The translations under genes were made by a program, and so were the position numbers. Positions 1 to 7,510 of a stretch of 64,000 nt of DNA are shown piece by piece. How positions within the stretch are numbered: position 1 is the first letter of the stretch; the number at the start of each line of letters is the position of its first letter. The stretch lies in the NCBI GenBank assembly GCA_902627495.1, contig CACOJS010000008.1, positions 1-64,000 on the forward strand, given 5' to 3'. The notes under the pieces are model-generated. The model was not told the DNA's origin. It saw only the letters and a list, made by a program, of their open reading frames with translations, and did no database searches. Source of the stretch: Hydrogenophilales bacterium (GTDB lineage Bacteria > Pseudomonadota > Gammaproteobacteria > Burkholderiales > Eutrophovitaceae).

Positions 1-1
1 A

Positions 2-337
2 ATCATCAGTGAAGTATTTATCAATAGATTAAACAAGCGAATTAAACTACAGGCTGATCCGACTGTTATATATGGTATTGGAAATAAATTTGATGGAAAT
101 TTGAGAAAGAAAGATCTGATTACCGACACAGCGTATAATACTTATACAAGGTATGGGTTGCCACCCACACCGATTGCTCTGCCAGGAGAGGGTTCTATTG
201 AGGCTGTTTTGAATCCTTCGAACACAGGTTCTTTATATTTTGTATCTAAGGGTGATGGTACCCATTATTTTTCAAAAACTCTCAGAGAACACAATCTAGC
301 AGTCAATAAGTTTCAAAGAAGAAAAAATGCAAGGTAA
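2..337 (+). CDS. mltG: Endolytic transglycosylase MltG, C-terminal part
   Basis: The reading frame is open from the first bases of the window to a TAA at 335-337, so only the last 111 residues are present. Visible are the family's VF(I/V)NRL segment, the QADPTVIYG block and the GLPPTPI motif that typifies the YceG/MltG catalytic domain. The protein is an inner-membrane lytic transglycosylase that cuts nascent glycan strands and helps set their length. The catalytic glutamate and the membrane anchor lie upstream, outside the window. Its stop codon overlaps the start of tmk by 11 bases, the usual gammaproteobacterial mltG-tmk coupling. The identification is firm, but only the C-terminus can be judged. 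Confidence 0.92.
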   Translation: MISEVFINRLNKRIKLQADPTVIYGIGNKFDGNLRKKDLITDTAYNTYTRYGLPPTPIALPGEGSIEAVLNPSNTGSLYFVSKGDGTHYFSKTLREHNLAVNKFQRRKNAR

Positions 338-944
338 ATTAATTACATTTGAAGGGATAGACGGAGCTGGAAAGTCATCTCAGATAGAGTTAACACAAAA
401 TTTTCTTAAAACCATTAACAAGAAAACCATTGTTACTCGAGAACCTGGCGGCACTAGCTTTGGGGAAAAATTGCGTAGTCTTATATTAGACTCTGATCAT
501 TTGCTTTCTGAAACCGAAGTACTGCTCATGTTTGCAGCACGTCTAGAGCATCTGCATAAGGTTGTTTTTCCTGCACTCAATGATGGCACTATGGTGCTGT
601 GTGATAGATTTACTGATTCAACTTATGCTTATCAGGGCGGAAACGGCGTGGGATTTAACAAAATTAAAACAATGGAAGATTGGGTTCACTTAAACTTTAA
701 GCCTGACTTAACATTTTATTTCAAAGTGCCAGTTGAAGTAGCCATTCAGCGCATAAAATCAACCAGGGGATTTGATAAGTTCGAGCAATTAAGAACTAAT
801 AAATTGCATGAAATTAAGAAAATATATGAAAGAAGAGCCACTTTAGAGCCCAATCGCTTTGTGATAATTGACGGAAATAACACAATTGAGGAAGTTAATA
901 AAACTATAGTAGAGGCCTTGACGGCCTTTTTTACTAAGTTGTAA
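327..944 (+). CDS. tmk: Thymidylate kinase
   Basis: Phosphorylates dTMP to dTDP with ATP, an essential cytoplasmic step of dTTP synthesis. The 205-residue length is normal. The P-loop GIDGAGKS is at residues 10-17, REPGG at 38-42, the DRF version of the DR(Y/F) dTMP-binding motif at 93-95 followed by the STYAYQG segment, and an arginine-containing lid region around 146-158. The ATG lies inside the end of mltG, preceded by a purine-rich GAAGAAAAA stretch, which suggests translational coupling. holB follows 14 bases downstream. Confidence 0.96.
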   Translation: MQGKLITFEGIDGAGKSSQIELTQNFLKTINKKTIVTREPGGTSFGEKLRSLILDSDHLLSETEVLLMFAARLEHLHKVVFPALNDGTMVLCDRFTDSTYAYQGGNGVGFNKIKTMEDWVHLNFKPDLTFYFKVPVEVAIQRIKSTRGFDKFEQLRTNKLHEIKKIYERRATLEPNRFVIIDGNNTIEEVNKTIVEALTAFFTKL

Positions 945-958
945 AGGTTTTTACTAAT

Positions 959-1936
959 ATGTCTAAATCCTCCATGCCTAAAAATGAATTATCAAAAATG
1001 CCATGGCTGCTACCGGAGGCGGGGTTTACTCTAAAGTCGGCGATACCGAAGGCAATTCTTTTTTATGGTAGGGAAGGAATCGGCAAATTTCTAATGGCAA
1101 AAAGTTTGGCAAAGAAAATATTATGCCCGTACTCATCCAATTTTGAAACCTCCTGTGATGAATGCAAAGACTGCCATATGGTGAAGATTAATGTGCATCC
1201 TGATTTGATTATTCTTCCTAATCAGTTTGGAGATGGGTCAAAAATTAATGTAGAAGATATAAGAGGCTTGCAAAATTTTGCAACTAAATCTTCCCATCGA
1301 GGTAAAAGTAAGATGGTGATACTAAACAAAGTTGACCAGCTTGGTCATCATGCTGGAAATGCCGTGCTAAAGCTCTTAGAGGAAGATCAAACTAATACCT
1401 TTTATTTCCTAATAGCTGAAAAACTATCAGAGGTAATCCCTACCATTAGAAGCAGATGCTTGAAAAGTAATATTAAGCAACCCAGTAAAGAGGTAGCACT
1501 CAAATGGCTGTCTGAGAATACAAGACATTCGACAGATATTTTATTAAATAGTCTGGCAATTTCAGGATTTGCTCCGTTAAAAGCTAAAGACTTACTTGAC
1601 AATAAAGAGTTCTGGGATGATCGTACTAGTTTACTTAGGGCTATGACTGATCATGATGATTTAGACGGATTCCTTGCCATTAGTGAAAGAATGGAACCGT
1701 CACTTGTTGCTAATATATTGTTAATGTTAGCCTATGACATCCTGCTGTATCAAAGCATTGGTCAAATTCGGTATAATTCTGATTACGAAAGATTCATAAG
1801 TAATATTTCAAAAACAGCAATCAGAAAAACTTTGTTTGAATGGTATTCATCAATAATCGTTTATTCCAAACAAGCATCTCATGGATTGAACAATAGATTG
1901 GCACTCGAAGCTCTATTCTTATCATCACCAATTTAA
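959..1936 (+). CDS. holB: DNA polymerase III delta' subunit
   Basis: Clamp-loader subunit that with delta and tau/gamma opens the beta clamp on DNA. The 325 residues show an N-terminal AAA+ domain with a P-loop-like GREGIGKF at 37-44, four zinc-site cysteines at 56, 66, 69 and 72, the HPDLI block that follows them, the LNKVDQL Walker B equivalent near 122, and the SRC arginine-finger motif at 165-167. The C-terminal helical domain is poorly conserved, as is usual. The gene lies between tmk and tatD. The pilZ gene that often separates holB and tatD in gammaproteobacteria is absent. Confidence 0.93.
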   Translation: MSKSSMPKNELSKMPWLLPEAGFTLKSAIPKAILFYGREGIGKFLMAKSLAKKILCPYSSNFETSCDECKDCHMVKINVHPDLIILPNQFGDGSKINVEDIRGLQNFATKSSHRGKSKMVILNKVDQLGHHAGNAVLKLLEEDQTNTFYFLIAEKLSEVIPTIRSRCLKSNIKQPSKEVALKWLSENTRHSTDILLNSLAISGFAPLKAKDLLDNKEFWDDRTSLLRAMTDHDDLDGFLAISERMEPSLVANILLMLAYDILLYQSIGQIRYNSDYERFISNISKTAIRKTLFEWYSSIIVYSKQASHGLNNRLALEALFLSSPI

Positions 1937-1956
1937 GTTGAAACAAAGGAAATTTT

Positions 1957-2724
1957 ATGTTCGTCGACTCACATTGTCATATTAATTTTCCGGACTTTGC
2001 AAATGATCTAGATGGTGTTTTGGAAAGGATGGCAGAATCTAAAGTTGAAAAAGCTCTTTGTGTTTCGGTCAATCTAGTCACTTTTCCTGATGTGCTAAAA
2101 ATAGCCACACGATATGAAAATGTCTACGCATCTGTTGGTATTCATCCAAACGAAAAAGAGACAACTTCCAAAATAAGCGTAGATGATTTGTGTTTGTTAT
2201 CTGATCATAAAGAGGTAGTTGCTATTGGAGAGACTGGATTGGATTATTTTAGGGCGGAAAAAGGAAGTCTAGAATGGCAAAAGGCACGATTTAGAGCCCA
2301 TATTAAATGTGCTAGGGAAGTGCAAAAACCGTTAATAATACATACTAGAGATGCCAAAGAAGATACAATAAAAATAATGAGGGAGGAGGGAGCGGAGAAA
2401 ATTGGCGGGGTAATGCACTGCTTTACTGAAACATTTGAAATGGCTCAGGAAGCTATGGATATGGGATTTATGATATCTTTTTCTGGCATTGTTACATTCA
2501 AAAACGCATCTCAAGTTAAAGAAGTAGCCTCCCGAGTACCTTTGGAATTCATTTTAATTGAGACTGACTCCCCATATTTGGCGCCGGTGCCACACCGCGG
2601 AGCCACTAATGAACCGTCCTACGTAAGATACGTTGCCGAGGAATTAAGCAAAATAAAAAGTACGGATCTGAGTAAGATTGCACTAACCACAACTGACAAC
2701 TTTCATAAACTATTCAAGGTCTAA
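1957..2724 (+). CDS. tatD: TatD-family metal-dependent hydrolase
   Basis: Metal-dependent TIM-barrel nuclease/hydrolase; TatD proteins act as 3'-5' exonucleases in DNA repair, and YcfH is the close paralogue in this genomic position. Metal ligands are visible: H6 and H8 in DSHCH, E92 in GETGLDYF, H129 in IHTRDA, H154 in MHCFTE and D204 in ETDSPYL. Length (255) and start are normal, with AAAGGA 8 bases before the ATG. It follows holB with a 20-base gap and probably ends the mltG-tmk-holB-tatD operon. Whether it corresponds to TatD or YcfH cannot be settled by eye. Confidence 0.93.
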   Translation: MFVDSHCHINFPDFANDLDGVLERMAESKVEKALCVSVNLVTFPDVLKIATRYENVYASVGIHPNEKETTSKISVDDLCLLSDHKEVVAIGETGLDYFRAEKGSLEWQKARFRAHIKCAREVQKPLIIHTRDAKEDTIKIMREEGAEKIGGVMHCFTETFEMAQEAMDMGFMISFSGIVTFKNASQVKEVASRVPLEFILIETDSPYLAPVPHRGATNEPSYVRYVAEELSKIKSTDLSKIALTTTDNFHKLFKV

Positions 2725-2746
2725 GTAAGCAGACTAGAGAGCTTAT

Positions 2747-3163
2747 CTACATATTCGCTGGTAAAGTATCGTGGCTTTCCAACTCTAAACCTGACTGCCC
2801 ACATTTAATCTTATCTTTTGCGTAAACCTCCATACCCGGCTGAACCCATGATGGGTCATCTAAAGTTCCAATTTTTATCCAATAAACACCAGGTGTAACA
2901 TCAGCATCCGAATATAACGGGGAACCACAATTCCCGCAGAAAAATCGTTTAACTTTACCCCCGGAATCACCAAGCGTAACGTGTTCTTTTACGTATTTGT
3001 TGCTAATCCACTGAAAGTTATCAGCCACAAACCCAGCAACGACTGAAAATGGTGAGGCAGTTTGCTTTTTGCAATCGGCACAGTGACATATAAATTCCCC
3101 CACTGCCACTCCCTGAAGAGAGTATTTTGTCTTACCACAAAGGCAACTCCCAGTCTTTTCCAT
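2747..3163 (-). CDS. Gfa/CENP-V-like zinc-binding protein
   Basis: A 138-residue protein of the Gfa (glutathione-dependent formaldehyde-activating enzyme-like) fold. Zinc-site cysteines are arranged as the family requires: CLC at 7-9, CHCADC at 26-31 and CGNC at 76-79. The ATG at 3163 was chosen because it sits just behind a GGGAGGGG Shine-Dalgarno-like run; a longer reading from 3208 lacks such a site. The family often metabolises or binds glutathione adducts, but most members have no proven substrate. It converges on tatD, and its upstream region is the non-coding stretch before the PQQ dehydrogenase. Confidence 0.85.
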   Translation of the reverse strand: MEKTGSCLCGKTKYSLQGVAVGEFICHCADCKKQTASPFSVVAGFVADNFQWISNKYVKEHVTLGDSGGKVKRFFCGNCGSPLYSDADVTPGVYWIKIGTLDDPSWVQPGMEVYAKDKIKCGQSGLELESHDTLPANM

Positions 3164-3593
3164 AACCCCTCCCTCTAAAAGTTGATCTGTTAATGTTAAA
3201 TCTAACATAAATCCACGAGTTTATTAATTTTTGCTAGGCTTTTTGACAAATAAGGAAAAAAAAAATTTTAAAGAAACCATCAAAATGAAATTATTGTATT
3301 ATTTATGTATAAAAGAAATTTAAAATTTGTTGCGATATTTACCATTAGTGTTATACGATGATTGAACATTACGAATTGAGGATAATTTCTCTCGCCAACC
3401 TGCCCGTCCCTTGGCAAGGTGGTAAGCAGTATAAGAATGTGGTTTCTGATTGAAACAAATAAATTGGGTACCCAGCCTTTTTAAGTGATGTGAACTAGGA
3501 TTAGTTTGCGCGACAACAAAAATACAAAAAAATCTTAGTTCTTATTGATTTTTTCATTAATAAAGTGGTTTTGCGTTTTATGGGAGGTCGCAG
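3164..3593. other. Intergenic region upstream of the PQQ dehydrogenase
   Basis: About 430 bases without a convincing gene, between divergent genes. It contains A/T-rich stretches and one imperfect G+C-rich hairpin (listed separately). It probably carries the promoter of the PQQ dehydrogenase; no consensus -35/-10 pair stands out clearly. Confidence 0.5.
3395..3422 (+). promoter_or_regulatory. Imperfect hairpin in the PQQ dehydrogenase leader
   Basis: CCAACCTGCC and GGCAAGGTGG can pair at 8 of 10 positions around an 8-base loop. It stands out as a G+C-rich island in an A/T-rich leader, about 170 bases before the start codon. No T-run follows, so it is not a simple terminator. It could be an operator or an RNA leader structure; function unknown. 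Confidence 0.3.
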
Positions 3594-5306
3594 ATGATCA
3601 ATTATGCAATGAAAGTAATAAAACCCACCGTTTACGGTCTTTTGATATCGTTAGGGGTAATCTTGAAGGTTAGTGCTCAGGGGGTAGTAACCAACGAGAT
3701 GCTATTAACAGCTCAGGAAGACCCTAATAACTGGTTAATGGCAACGGGAAACTATACCAGCAACAGATACAGTAAATTAGGACAAATTAACACTAACAAT
3801 GTCAGGAAGCTTGTACCGAAGTTTATATTTTCCCTGGGAACATTAGATGCTCAGAACACTACACCCGTTATTAATAACGGAATAATGTATGTGACCGCAT
3901 CACATGGCAAGGTGTATGCATTAAATGCAGAAAGTGGACAGGAAATTTGGAAATATTCCCATCAATTGCCGGAAGGAGTGGCAGGTGTGATGTGTTGCGA
4001 TATTGGGAATAGGGGAGTGGCACTCTACGGGGATAAAGTATACGTTGCCACTCCAGATGCACATGTTGTAGCACTTGATGCTAAAAGTGGTAAAGTAGTT
4101 TGGGATGTCACTATTGGTGAATGGGAAAAAGCCTACACAATGACAGTAGCCCCTCTGATAGTTAAGGGAAATGTTGTGGTCGGGTTATCTGGGGCAGAGT
4201 ATCCTACCCGACTATACATTGAAGCTCTAGATGCTGAAACGGGAAAACAGGCATGGAGAACTTATACAATTCCTGGACCTGGAGAACCCGGGCATGAAAG
4301 CTGGGGATCGGCGAGGGCAGCAAAATATGGCGGATCTTCAGCCTGGATAACTGGCTCCTATGACCCAGAATTAGACCTACTGTACTGGGGCGTAGGAAAT
4401 CCTAATCCAGACTGGGATGGAACTGTCAGACCAGGTGATAACCTTTATTCCAACTCCACCCTTGCTCTGAACCCCGATAATGGAGAGATTCAATTTTATT
4501 TTCAATACACTCCTGCTGATGTCTGGGACTATGATGGGAATAATGAACCTATTCTAGTTGACTATGGTGATGAGAAAGTCTGGCTACATGGAGATCGAAA
4601 TGGGTACCTTTATAAAATAGATAGAACTAATGGTAAGTTCAGGTATGGCAAGGAAATCTCAAAAGTAAACTGGAACACTGGTTTTACTAAAGAAGGCAGA
4701 CCAATTTGGAACATGGAGAAAGTTCCTACCTATGAATATGAGGCCAAAGATATTTGTCCTGCTTCAGAGGGCGGAAAATGGTGGAATCCTATGACGGTCA
4801 ACCCTGAAACTGGCTGGGTATTTGTACCTAGCAGAGAAATTTGTGTTGACATCAAGAGTGCACCACTCGGTGAGGGCTTAAATCCAGATGAAATCACCGA
4901 GGGCAAACCTTATTGGGGAATAGGTACCATTGGTTGGAACACTGGGTATGGCCAACTGGTGGCTTTTGACGGGAAAACCGGTGAAAAAAAGTGGGTGGTA
5001 AAAGATCGTTCTCCATTTACCAGTGGTTTACTGTCCACTCGAGGGGGACTGGTTTTTGCAGGAACTCCAGAGGGTGAGTTTAGAGCTTATCATCAAGATA
5101 CTGGAGAGGAGCTTTGGTCTTTCCAAACTGGTTCAGGAATTTTTGGTAGTCCTTCAACATATACAGTGGATGGTAAGCAGTATGTGGCTGTACCATCTGG
5201 TTTTGGAGGATGGACTGGGTGGGCACATTTTGGAGAAGGTGGTGCTCCCTGGTTAAAAGGTAGTCGTAAGGGAGGAATAGTGGTTGTTTTTGGTTTATCC
5301 GACTAA
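3594..5306 (+). CDS. PQQ-dependent (lanthanide-type) alcohol dehydrogenase
   Basis: Periplasmic quinoprotein that oxidises an alcohol (substrate unknown) and passes electrons to cytochrome c. It has an N-terminal signal peptide (residues 1-28, cleaved near VSAQG), PQQ-barrel repeats with A-x-D-x-x-(S/T)-G-(K/E) motifs, the vicinal disulfide pair C134-C135, metal ligands E202 and probably N269, and the catalytic aspartate D312. D314, two residues later (WDYDG), is the extra aspartate that in XoxF- and PedH-type enzymes coordinates a lanthanide; calcium-type MxaF has alanine there. The 570-residue length is normal. GGGAGG lies 6 bases before the ATG. A terminator separates it from the cytochrome gene. 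Lanthanide use is inferred from this signature alone. Confidence 0.9.
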   Translation: MINYAMKVIKPTVYGLLISLGVILKVSAQGVVTNEMLLTAQEDPNNWLMATGNYTSNRYSKLGQINTNNVRKLVPKFIFSLGTLDAQNTTPVINNGIMYVTASHGKVYALNAESGQEIWKYSHQLPEGVAGVMCCDIGNRGVALYGDKVYVATPDAHVVALDAKSGKVVWDVTIGEWEKAYTMTVAPLIVKGNVVVGLSGAEYPTRLYIEALDAETGKQAWRTYTIPGPGEPGHESWGSARAAKYGGSSAWITGSYDPELDLLYWGVGNPNPDWDGTVRPGDNLYSNSTLALNPDNGEIQFYFQYTPADVWDYDGNNEPILVDYGDEKVWLHGDRNGYLYKIDRTNGKFRYGKEISKVNWNTGFTKEGRPIWNMEKVPTYEYEAKDICPASEGGKWWNPMTVNPETGWVFVPSREICVDIKSAPLGEGLNPDEITEGKPYWGIGTIGWNTGYGQLVAFDGKTGEKKWVVKDRSPFTSGLLSTRGGLVFAGTPEGEFRAYHQDTGEELWSFQTGSGIFGSPSTYTVDGKQYVAVPSGFGGWTGWAHFGEGGAPWLKGSRKGGIVVVFGLSD

Positions 5307-5328
5307 TACCGTCTTTACAGAAAACAAT

Positions 5329-5371
5329 TGGGAGAACCCTTAACTGCTAATTAAGGGTCTCCCAGTTTTTT
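5329..5371 (+). terminator. Rho-independent terminator after the PQQ dehydrogenase
   Basis: A 14-bp stem (TGGGAGAACCCTTAA against TTAAGGGTCTCCCA, one bulged A) with a six-base loop is followed by TTTTTT. It lies between the dehydrogenase and the cytochrome c gene, so the two are either separately transcribed or the cytochrome is made at a reduced level by readthrough. Confidence 0.9.
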
Positions 5372-5391
5372 AGCTCAACGAAAAATTTATC

Positions 5392-5793
5392 ATGAGATAT
5401 TTATTATTATTTGGCCTCATAAGCTGTTTACTAGCTGGCCTACCAGTTCATGCAGGGGCAGGCGACAGTAGCTCTTCAGCTACTAATATACCTACTAAAA
5501 ACCCCTTTCCGATCAATGCAAATACTGCGAAAGAGGGCAAGAAACTTTGGCGCAAAGGAGGATGCTACAGTTGTCATGGTGGTAATGCTGAAGGTGGGGT
5601 TGGGCCAAGTCTACAGGATGATGTTTGGGTTTATAAGCCTACAGACAGTATGTTATTTAAAACTATCGCAAAAGGTCGGGCTGGGACTGTAATGGTGGGA
5701 TGGGAGAAAGATTTATCTCCGGATGAAATTTGGAAAATAATTTCTTACATAAGGTCTATTTATACTGGGGATCCTAGTAAAATCATTTGGTAG
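5392..5793 (+). CDS. Periplasmic c-type cytochrome
   Basis: A 133-residue monohaem cytochrome c: signal peptide ending near VHAGA (about residue 22), haem-attachment motif CYSCH at 58-62, and a likely axial methionine (M101 in GTVMVGW). The position directly after the PQQ dehydrogenase, on the same strand, makes it the probable electron acceptor of that enzyme, equivalent to XoxG/MxaG. The ATG follows the terminator by only about 20 bases and no strong Shine-Dalgarno is seen. Its last 11 bases overlap the 3' end of a small convergent gene. Confidence 0.9.
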   Translation: MRYLLLFGLISCLLAGLPVHAGAGDSSSSATNIPTKNPFPINANTAKEGKKLWRKGGCYSCHGGNAEGGVGPSLQDDVWVYKPTDSMLFKTIAKGRAGTVMVGWEKDLSPDEIWKIISYIRSIYTGDPSKIIW

Positions 5794-6031
5794 GTACACA
5801 TAGAGTTGTCCGTTCGTGACTCTGTCGTTTGTACTCGATTGCTTTTGCAATATCTCTTTCAGCAAAAGATTGAGACTCTTTACCATTGAGCACTAAGAAT
5901 TGGTGATTTTTCCCTAAGGTTTCCTCAAAGCTAGCTTGCACTCCACTGCGGAGACAATCTTGATATGTGTGGTATCTTAAACCTGAATCCCAGATACCAG
6001 ACAATAATACAGATATAAGTGCCCATTTCAT
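5783..6031 (-). CDS. Small secreted protein of unknown function
   Basis: An 82-residue reading frame starting with a short hydrophobic segment (MKWALISVLLSG) that could be a signal peptide, then a charged region with two cysteines. No family recognised. It converges on the cytochrome c gene and overlaps its 3' end by 11 bases. A GAGATGAGAA stretch upstream of the ATG is a possible ribosome-binding site. It could be real or a chance frame. Confidence 0.45.
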   Translation of the reverse strand: MKWALISVLLSGIWDSGLRYHTYQDCLRSGVQASFEETLGKNHQFLVLNGKESQSFAERDIAKAIEYKRQSHERTTLCVPTK

Positions 6032-6117
6032 CTATAAGTTCTCATCTCATTTATGTCGCATAATGTATGTTATGTAAAATAAGTAATAAGATAAATTACC
6101 GATCATAGCCTGCCCTC

Positions 6118-6906
6118 CTAGCGGTAAGGTTTTCTCTTTGTTTCATAGAGGCTAATAGCAACGCTAGAGGCAACATTAAGGGATTCAACGCATGAAGACA
6201 AAGGAATATTCAAAAATGATTCAATATTGGACTCAACCAGATTACTTAAGCCTCTTCCTTCAGAACCTACCACCAGCATTAAAGGAGCCTCTAGACGAAA
6301 TTGTGTTATCGACTCTCCTCGTTTGGAACTTAAGCCCAATTTTCTCCCTTTAAAGTTTCTTAGGACCAAATTTATATCAGTGTTGATGCATTTTTGATGA
6401 AATTGAGCTCCCATGCCAGCCCTGAGGCTTTTAGGTGACCAAATTTCACCACATTCCTTTGATAAAACCACTAAATCAACATCGAAAGCCGCACAAATTC
6501 TTAAAATAGCCCCTATATTTCCTGGGTCTTGAACTCCATCAACCCCCAAGAGTAATTGATACTCATCAAAAGTAGAGAAGCTTTCCATTGGTGGTATAGG
6601 AATAATGGCTACTACACCTTGGGATTGTTCAACTGTAGAGATCTTTGGAATTAATCTATCTGGAACAACTGAAATGGTGGCATCTTCGATATTTGGTAGA
6701 GTTTGATGGTCACCTGCCTCAAAAACACTTTTCGCTAAAATAACATCTATTCCTACCAGCCCAAAATGACCTGCATACTCACTAATGAGTTTCTTTCCAT
6801 CTAACACAGTTTTATTGAACTTTTTTCTATAACTATTTGTTTTGATGATTTTCTTACAAGACTGGATAATCTTATTTTGAGAGGATTCAATAAAATTAAT
6901 TTTCAT
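6118..6906 (-). CDS. SpoU/TrmH-family RNA 2'-O-methyltransferase
   Basis: SAM-dependent SPOUT-class methyltransferase acting on a ribose 2'-hydroxyl of rRNA or tRNA. The three family motifs are present: motif 1 DPGNIGAILR, motif 2 VVGSEGRGLS and motif 3 IPLSSCVESLNVASSVAI. Residues 1-100 form the variable substrate-binding part. At 262 residues it resembles the RlmB/TsnR-like group, but the target nucleotide cannot be assigned from sequence. It stands alone on the minus strand next to the MaoC-like gene with a 48-base gap. Confidence 0.9.
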   Translation of the reverse strand: MKINFIESSQNKIIQSCKKIIKTNSYRKKFNKTVLDGKKLISEYAGHFGLVGIDVILAKSVFEAGDHQTLPNIEDATISVVPDRLIPKISTVEQSQGVVAIIPIPPMESFSTFDEYQLLLGVDGVQDPGNIGAILRICAAFDVDLVVLSKECGEIWSPKSLRAGMGAQFHQKCINTDINLVLRNFKGRKLGLSSKRGESITQFRLEAPLMLVVGSEGRGLSNLVESNIESFLNIPLSSCVESLNVASSVAISLYETKRKPYR

Positions 6907-6954
6907 CTGATGGATATTTATAATAAGTACAGCTTCGATTGGACAATATTCATT

Positions 6955-7416
6955 TTAGAGGTCAGATGAACCTTCCATCATTCTTAAGGGGGTATACTCG
7001 ATAACAGACTCATTGTTCTGATTCAAAACATTATTTTTTGTTCTAACTAGACCCCTATTTGAGTTTTTTGTCTTTCTAGCTTCAATCACCTCTAATTCCA
7101 CGTGAATTGTATCTCCCACGAAAACAGGTCCCCCCACATTTAATTCCATGTTTAAAAAGGCCAGACCCGTACCTTGCCCGGTTGAATTCAAAGTAAGCCC
7201 TTCAGCTAGCGATAATACCAACATGGCGGGTGCAGCATGCCCTTTCATGGCACTATGTTTTTCTCTAAATTCTCTATCAATAAATAAAGATTCAAGCATA
7301 CCAGCACAAGAAACAAAATTCACAATATCCGTTTCCGTTATAGTTCGCCCAAATGTTTTGAATTTCTGGCCAATCTTAAGCCTATCCCAATAAAACCCTC
7401 TTCCAACTAATTCCAT
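6955..7416 (-). CDS. MaoC-like hot-dog dehydratase
   Basis: Probable (R)-specific enoyl-CoA hydratase/dehydratase of the MaoC family, 153 residues. It begins with the family's G-x-x-W-D-x-L-x-I-G-Q-x-F block, followed by GRTITETDIVNF, a central GHAAPAMLVLSLAEGL helix and the strand VGDTIHVELEV. The substrate is unknown. The ATG at 7416 was preferred over upstream TTG/GTG codons because GGTGG and GGAG lie just before it. It is divergent from the surface-protein gene at 7511. Confidence 0.85.
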   Translation of the reverse strand: MELVGRGFYWDRLKIGQKFKTFGRTITETDIVNFVSCAGMLESLFIDREFREKHSAMKGHAAPAMLVLSLAEGLTLNSTGQGTGLAFLNMELNVGGPVFVGDTIHVELEVIEARKTKNSNRGLVRTKNNVLNQNNESVIEYTPLRMMEGSSDL

Positions 7417-7510
7417 ATCCACCAATCTCCAAAAAACATACTTAATTACAGATATTTAACATATTAACAGAAATTTAAAACTGAAACGATTTGTGACGAT
7501 ACTGTATTAG

